Source: Dactylonectria macrodidyma
Lineage: Eukaryota > Ascomycota > Sordariomycetes > Hypocreales > Nectriaceae
Length of the DNA: 25,554 nt
NCBI GenBank assembly: GCA_020744425.1
Contig: JAGMUV010000064.1
Coordinates: forward strand, 1-25,554
Reading direction: 5' to 3'
The notes beneath the pieces were generated by a model. That model did not search any database. It had not been told where the DNA came from and saw nothing but the letters and a program-made list of their open reading frames with translations. This document shows positions 20,662 to 25,554 of this stretch, piece by piece (position 1 is the stretch's first letter; each line of letters starts with the position of its first letter). The position numbers and the translations under genes are program-made.

Positions 20662-20727
20662 ACCCGTTCTGCCTTCAACTCCAACTCACCTCCTCAGCGA
20701 CCCTCCCCACTACAGCTCCGCCGGCAA

Positions 20728-21300
20728 CTTCCCGGGTCAAACCAAAACCCCCGGGTTTGGGTTAGACTCAGGGTTACGGCTAAACAACACCTTTGTCCGC
20801 TCAAACCAACCCTCACAACCACCCGCAACCCTCTCAACCTTCCGGGTCAAGCGAAAACCTTAGGTTTGGGTTCGGGTTAGGGCTACGGGTAACCCTCAGC
20901 CGTACGGTTAAGGGTTGGGTTAGGGTTACGGGTAAACAACACAAACTCTACTTCCTTCCACGAACCCTCCCAGACACCCGCTTCTCTCTCCCTCCCTCCC
21001 TTTCTGCGCCTGACCCTTCACTGCAACGTAACCCTAACCCGACATGGGGTTAGGGTTAGGGTCAGAGTCAGAGTTAGGGTCAGGCGCAGTGTCACCCCCA
21101 GCCTCACACCTGCCTTTGCCCCAAGGCAAAAAGAGGTGCTTCTGGCTTGACTCATTCTCAGCCTTACCCGTACACCCCCTACCCCTTCTCCTAGCCCTCC
21201 ACCTTTTCAACAACCCTTACCGCTACCCGCTTACCTCTCGACTTTCCCGGTCAAACGAAAAACGAAAATCTACGGGTTGCCTTAGTGTTACGGGTAACGC
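20728..21300 (+). repeat. Three dispersed copies of a degenerate ~55-bp module
   Basis: Copies start at about 20728, 20838 and 21242. Each has (T)CCCGGTCAA(A/G)CNAAAA followed 10-20 bp later by GGGTTxGxxTTAG and then a GTTACGGxTAA-type end. Examples are CCCGGGTCAAACCAAAACC, TTCCGGGTCAAGCGAAAACC and TTCCCGGTCAAACGAAAAAC. Each is preceded by a CAACCC- or ACCCxC-rich stretch. The shared order of sub-motifs suggests a degenerate subtelomeric repeat unit. Confidence 0.55.
21032..21061. repeat. Divergent interstitial telomere motifs
   Basis: CCCTAACCC (21032-21040), five bases GACAT, then GGGGTTAGGGTTAGGG (21046-21061). C-strand and G-strand telomere motifs face away from each other around a 5-bp spacer. 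The array is short, so it may simply be degenerate subtelomeric sequence. Confidence 0.85.
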
Positions 21301-21681
21301 AGAACCCCCTGGGTTTCCCTCCCCGAACCCGAGAGTAGCAGTGGTCGTGGAAGCAGCGACAGCACCAGTAAAGCAAAAAGCCTCTGCTTGGTCACCCCCC
21401 CGGCAACAGCCCAACCCTCCCAACTCCCCCCCTTCCTCTTCACCTGCCTCCACACTCACACTCTCCCGACAACGCTCAAGAGCAACACCGAACCCTGGCC
21501 TTCAGACCACTTGGAAAGAGGCACAGAAGACGAGGAGATAGGCAAGCACAGGGAAATGTGAAAGGAATGTGAAAGGATAAGGAAAGAAAGTGTGGATGCG
21601 GACAGGCGTCCCAGATCAGCACTCAGACGAGCAACCTGGCGAGCACTCTAGATGAGCACCGTAGATGGACACCCTAGATGG
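21301..21681. other. Spacer between repeat blocks, no gene
   Basis: A plus-strand frame (21044-21541) crosses this stretch but is Ser/Pro/Ala-rich low complexity and spans repeat modules, so I do not call it. From about 21590, degraded units (CACTCAGACGAGCAACCTGG, GAGCACTCTAGATGAGCACC) grade into the minisatellite that follows. Confidence 0.45.
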
Positions 21682-22024
21682 CCCCTCAGGCGAACACCCT
21701 AGATGGCCACTCAGACGAACACCCTAGATGATGATGGCCACTCAGACGAACACCCTAGATGATGATGGCCACTCAGACGAACACCCTAGATGATGATGGC
21801 CACTCAGACGAACACCCTAGATGATGATGGCCACTCAGACGAACACCCTAGATGATGATGGCCACTCAGACGAACACCCTAGATGATGATGGCCACTCAG
21901 ACGAACACCCTAGATGATGGCCACTCAGACGAACACCCTAGATGATGGCCACTCAGACGAACACCCTAGATGATGGCCACTCAGACGAACACCCTAGATG
22001 GCCACTCAGACGAACACCCTAGAT
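21682..22024 (+). repeat. 25/28/31-bp minisatellite with nested GAT variation
   Basis: The core CACTCAGACGAACACCCTAG is followed by one, two or three GAT triplets and GGC. From left to right the units run: one degenerate and short, six 31-bp units (three GAT), three 28-bp units (two GAT), one 25-bp unit, then a terminal unit that merges into GAACACCGG. The unit lengths are not coding, since 31 and 28 shift the frame. Flanks at about 21600-21680 and 22030-22170 contain decayed relatives. Confidence 0.95.
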
Positions 22025-22700
22025 GAACACCGGAGACGAGCACCACCACCATCCAGCCAGATGCCTCGCCACCCAACATCTAGCTCCCACTTGAGCAGCC
22101 ACTTTGACCCCTCAGATGATAAAAAACAGAGAAGAGCACTCGCCTCCCAGGTGAACAACCTGGCGAGTCGCCAACATCGACAATCATCTCCAAAGCGCGG
22201 GACGAGCTTCCAGCCAGATTGGGGTGTCCCCGATCCGCTCATTCCACTCACTCGTCTGATGCATCACCAATCATCGAATCGGTCCCAAATCCTGCTCGTC
22301 GTCTTCATCATAATCGCCGTCGTTACCGTAATCGATCGCTATCGCTGCATTGATCGCACTCATATCGCTTGCTTGTCGCACGTCGCCTGGGGTCGGTAGT
22401 CATCGAGCGCTTCTCGATGTGGTTGAAAGTGGAGAAATCGCCGGCTCCGAATTATGGGGGGCTGTTCTGGTTTTATGGCACTCCAAGCCCCTGTTCACTA
22501 CCCCTGCCATCACTAACCCCCGCCGGAACCTTAAATTTCCAGGGGCACCCCAGATTATGTGAACACCAAATAACCTACCCTACGCTAGGAGGAGCAAACC
22601 TGGCATCGTGGTTCTTAATTCAGTCCGAAGGACTTCCTATTACGACGATAACTCGAAGTAAAGGCCCTTCTCTCATTGTCGGCCTGCCAACGACGACACA
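22025..22700. other. Spacer, no supported gene
   Basis: Frames at 21998-22399 (+) and 22369-22848 (+) have no recognisable domain. The first starts inside the minisatellite, and the second overlaps the better-supported Helitron frame. Decayed minisatellite-like strings persist to about 22170. The stretch 22440-22560 has G- and C-run-rich sequence around GGGGGCTGTTCTGG and CCAGGGGCACCCCAG with no clear role. Confidence 0.4.
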
Positions 22701-23549
22701 ATGTGGCCAACGCAACGTCCTTCCATATCATGTGGAATGCTTACAGTTAACTGTCTCGACTGTAGGAATCGGCAAGCCTCAAGCGCCTCTAAGCGTTCTG
22801 CAGAACAAGCTGAGTTATCCCCAATATGTCGAGAAGGATTGCCATTGATAGGCTTGCAATTACGTACAATAATTAACCCACAAGAATCTATTCTGCTGGG
22901 AACACCAATTGCCACGTCACCACGAGCAGGCGCGTCGATTACTTCCCCACCAGGTCCCTCAATTGCTTCTCAAGAAGGCGTACGACTTGGAACGCCGATC
23001 GAATCTCCGGTACCGAGTTTTCCTATTTGGCCGAGACCAGCCCGGGGCAGACATCCCCGCTCACCTTTCATGCAACGTCGAGATTTCGAGCTTCCGATTC
23101 CTGACTGGATGCGTGATCTGTCCCATTGCCCATTGTCTGACAGTGATAAGGAGCTCCTGCAGAAGTTTTGGACGGAGCTGGAAAACGACCGAATGGAACA
23201 CTGCGCCCGCTGTCGGGAGACATGGTTTGATATGGGCTTGAAAGATGGTTTTTGCAAGCGTTGCATTGCCAAGGACGAGAACAAAAAGGAGGATGAGCCT
23301 TTGTTTTTTCAGCCGAAAATCACTTGGATTTTGGCTTAATCCCTGCGTTCCTCCCCCAGTTGACGATAGTAGAAGAGATGCTAATTGCTCCAGTTCATGT
23401 GTTCGTGAACGTGATGCAGGTTCGAGGGCAGCAATACAAGTATCGTGGCCATATTGTGCACTTTCTCCGCGATGTTGGCAAAGTGTATCGCCAACTTCCC
23501 TTTTACCCCCTGAATTAGATGTTGCTGCGCCTTCCGCTATACCTAAGTA
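22701..23549 (+). pseudogene. Helitron replicase/helicase N-terminal fragment
   Basis: Helitrons are rolling-circle transposons whose large protein begins with Cys-rich and Helitron_like_N / DUF6570-type regions, then Rep and Pif1-like helicase domains. Only the beginning is here. Frame 22701-23339 has a candidate N-terminal Cys cluster (NCLDC...C), a Pro/Ser-rich repeat with LGTPIxSP, and CARCRETWFDMG...FCKRC (C-x2-C-x13-C-x2-C). The next frame (23324-23518) continues with PAFLPQLTIVEEMLIAPVHV, VRGQQYKYRGHIVHFLRD and YRQLPF, the hallmark RGQQYxYRGH region. One lost T in the T6 run near 23306 explains the first shift. A second, in the TTTTACCCCC run near 23500, leads to LPPELDVAAPS and then similarity ends. 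The Rep HUH motif and helicase are absent, so the fragment cannot transpose by itself. Recognition is strong, completeness is poor. Confidence 0.85.
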
Positions 23550-23687
23550 CACAGAGAGGGCGAAAAAAGGCCACAGTCACGCACACACGCAGGAGAGGAG
23601 CATCGTTCACGGAGCACCAGCGCACAGCCAGAGTTTTTAGTATGAAATATCATGTCATCGAGATACATCCTTCGGACTGTATTAATT

Positions 23688-23716
23688 ACACCCTCCCCCA
23701 CCGCCGGTGAGGGTGT
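23688..23716. repeat. GC-rich hairpin
   Basis: ACACCCTC (23688-23695) pairs exactly with GAGGGTGT (23709-23716), and ACC/GGT inside can extend the stem across a 4-base bulge. It lies 140 bp after the Helitron fragment ends. A Helitron 3' terminus has a short hairpin followed by CTRR, but no CTRR is within about 15 bases on either strand, so a Helitron end is unproven. The rest of 23717-23934 shows nothing recognisable. Confidence 0.7.
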
Positions 23717-23934
23717 CAGCATATTTTAAGAATAAAACCGGTCCCCCCCGCTTAGTGGCTTTTCATGCCCAGGCTACGGAAGCCCCACATCCCAACAGCT
23801 AGCCATATTCACCGTCCACCATGTGCGCATTTCCAGAAGTCAGAAGGGTCACCGCCAAAACGAGAGACGGAGAGAGGCTCATCTCCCCCTTTTCATTCAT
23901 CCCCCCCAAACTGTATCCATTGCGGTTACGGTCA

Positions 23935-25554
23935 CTATCGCCTATCCCGAATAATCGAAGAACACCGAGCTACCCAAGCCTCATCGTCGCTTCCAAATAT
24001 CAAGGAGATGAACTTTTCCGCATTCTTCATCGCAGAAATCAAACTCTTACGGTCCTCGTAGAGCTCCTCTATCGATCTGAGCTTCGACTCCGTCGTCCGT
24101 GGCGTTCGACGGTTACCCGACACCATTATCCATCCAAGCTTCAGCAATCCGCGGTTATTAAACCCTCTATTCTCTGCACTCCCACAAAGACGTCAGCTAT
24201 GTATATCCCAGGAAGAGAGATAACAAAAGGGGAAAGAGAGAGAAGGGGGAGAGGGAGGAGGTGGCGTAGAAACGATCAGCCTCATAACATTCAAGTGCAT
24301 CCGTGGATTGGTCTCACCAAGTTTTTGCGTCATCTTAGCAACTGGTAACACGTCCTTGTCGTTTTCTTCCCACGGAAATGCTTCACTCCGTATGAACCAG
24401 AGCATCCGCGTAACCATTGCCGCTGCCAGCATTTCTGAGTCCTTCTTTTTCTTAGTCGGGCGAAACTCAGCTTCCCCCTCTCCAATCTGCGGTGTCACTG
24501 TACAGGCCGCAAATGTCAGCGCCAGCATAAGCATCAGATCGCAGAGTGGATCGCCCAGGCAGTCCACCAAGCAGCTATAAGCCAGAGTCAAGTGTCGGAC
24601 AGCACTCAGATCCGTCTTGGTGTAGTACCCTTCCAGCTTAGCGAATCCCTCCTGGACGACCTTAGGGACCTTTTTGAAAGGGATTTCGGAACCTAGATCA
24701 ATCCTCCTTTTTCTGTTCCGTTTGGGTGCATGTTCCTCTGCCGTCAGCCGCAGCTCCGCTTCCTTCGCCGCACGCTTGAGACTCCCCGGCGGGCCGGTCG
24801 GAAGCATCATCTGCGATCTTTTGTACCGGTGAATCCTGTCTAGTAGGACAACACGTCGCGATGTGAGCCGCTTACAGTGACAACCCGGGACCCAGTCTAT
24901 GCCGGCTTCCGCCATCTGCTTGGCGATTCCATCGACCCACTCCTGCGCCGTCACATCCACCTTACTTGTGCTGCGGATGGCCTCACGAAGCATGGATGGC
25001 CATGTGGCATTCTTAGATGCTACAGCTTGCCAGGTAGTTTCATCGCCCTCAACACACGCGTTGTATATTTCCTCCGCGAAGTCGCATCGTGCCTTGTTCG
25101 ATGTAGAAGGGGCGGGCAATGGTACTGGAGCATCGCCAGTCGATCCGTCGGGAAACAGCCTCTCGAGCTGTCATTAGGTGTTAGCTTACAATAGCACCGA
25201 ATGGAATCGGATCAATTTTTAACTCACTCGCTACTAAAGGGTTCCTCGCTCAGCTCCCAGGCTTCCAAAATCGCACTGAAACGCTGGGATCGGTGAAGGT
25301 GTTCTATTGGATCCCTGCCGCTACGAGCTCCTTGGTTGAGCTGAATTCGAAGCTGATGAGCCATGAACGATACCATCTGAGGCACCCAGAAGCCACGGAA
25401 TATCTTCTTTATGAATTTGTTGGCGCTGCCGATGTGATTGATGGCCTCCGCTCCAAGCTGACCGAACCATACTCGACTATGGCAGTTTGCCGCCACGACC
25501 CGGCGCGTAGTGGTACTCCAACGATGCGAGATGTAACAGTATTGGCTTGCGCTC
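23935..25554 (-). CDS. Spliced fungal gene of unknown function, 5' end outside window
   Basis: Inferred model: complement(join(23935..24173, 24318..25159, 25228..>25554)), at least 468 codons, open throughout. Exon 1 (partial) reads SASQYCYISHRW, GSANKFIKKIFRGFWVPQMV, GARSGRDPIEHLHRSQRF. The 68-nt intron 25227-25160 has GTGAGT at its start, with GCTAAC and a CGAGAG acceptor chosen because it keeps the frame (SSELFPDGST); the stronger-looking TGACAG acceptor does not. Exon 2 reads STWPSMLREAIRS-like ATWPSMLREAIRSTSKVD, VTAQEWVDGIAKQM, a Cys/basic stretch (PGCHCKRLTSRRV), a KRNRKRR nuclear-localisation-like patch and MVTRMLWFIRSEAFPWEEND. Intron 24317-24174 (GTGAGA, CTGAC, GTGCAG) joins KMTQKL to ENRGFNNRGLLKLGW. 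Exon 3 ends in a helical, charged tail SKLRSIEELYEDRKSLISAM. I recognise the sequence type as a widespread fungal hypothetical family but know no function. Unlike most of its neighbours it shows no frame damage. Confidence 0.7.

Larger units (their letters stand above)
20341..21100. repeat. Subtelomere-like block rich in degenerate TTAGGG motifs
   Basis: Scattered TAACCCTAACCCC, GGTTAGCGTTAGG, GGGTTAGACTCAGGG, CGGGTTAGGGCTACGGG, GGGTTGGGTTAGGGTTACGG and GGGTTAGGGTTAGGG strings occur through this stretch, interleaved with CAACCC-rich sequence. No coding frame is convincing. The density of telomere-type motifs argues for subtelomeric or former telomeric DNA, here more than 20 kb inside the window. 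Confidence 0.7.

Noticed and set aside
20793..21541. Plus-strand frames across the telomere-like block
   Set aside because: They translate degenerate TTAGGG and CAACCC repeats; composition is repeat-driven.
21682..22024. CRISPR-like array of regular repeats
   Set aside because: Units are contiguous with no unique spacers and the organism is a fungus; it is a minisatellite.
22369..22848. 159-codon plus-strand frame
   Set aside because: No motif; its last part overlaps the Helitron frame, which has the recognisable Cys motifs.

Overview
The window looks like subtelomeric, repeat-rich DNA from a filamentous ascomycete fungus (Pezizomycotina; species not determinable by eye). The reasons are short GT-AG introns, a telomere-linked RecQ helicase (TLH) gene, related genes with paired OrsD-type C2H2 fingers, a pogo/Fot1-class transposase, a Helitron fragment, and TTAGGG/CCCTAA-like motifs at both 0.4 kb and 20.3-21.1 kb. 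GC-rich blocks alternate with AT-rich degraded blocks, which would fit repeat-induced point mutation (RIP). No tRNA, rRNA or CRISPR was recognised.

Layout: 1-1383 is a GC-rich block of unknown nature, then three telomere-like 24-25 bp repeats and C/T-rich non-coding DNA. On the minus strand, one TLH gene runs from 12478 down to 1384. It is broken by several frameshifts and split by an insertion of about 5.76 kb (4550-10306). The insertion carries the decayed remnant of a large multi-exon gene (10010-6306), a perfect 28-bp palindrome and inverted copies of TGACCCCCTG close to its ends. Upstream of TLH, a pogo/Fot1 transposase with an open frame after two inferred introns lies on the plus strand (13115-14880). 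It sits between TLH and a relic of a second family member (15720-15000). A third member, about 1,220 codons with two frameshifts, occupies 19877-16219. All three point the same way, so the region is a decayed head-to-tail array of one gene family.

From 19.9 to 22.0 kb are subtelomere-like satellites: a 10-bp tandem repeat, dispersed modules containing telomere-like motifs, a divergent pair of interstitial telomere motifs, and a 25/28/31-bp minisatellite that varies by whole GAT triplets. A frameshifted Helitron N-terminal fragment (22701-23549, +) follows. A spliced gene of unknown function (25554-23935, -), incomplete at the window edge, closes the window.

Main idea: aligned by eye, the OrsD-type proteins and the TLH share a domain whose conserved residues have the order and spacing of a tyrosine recombinase (R in GGQxAR, K in HHK/YHK, R in YRQ/WRH, H in GH, then Y). 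In TLH this domain lies just before the RecQ motor. If correct, the TLH would be a zinc finger - tyrosine recombinase-like - RecQ fusion, and these subtelomeric genes may descend from a mobile element. This is inference and needs profile or structure comparison.
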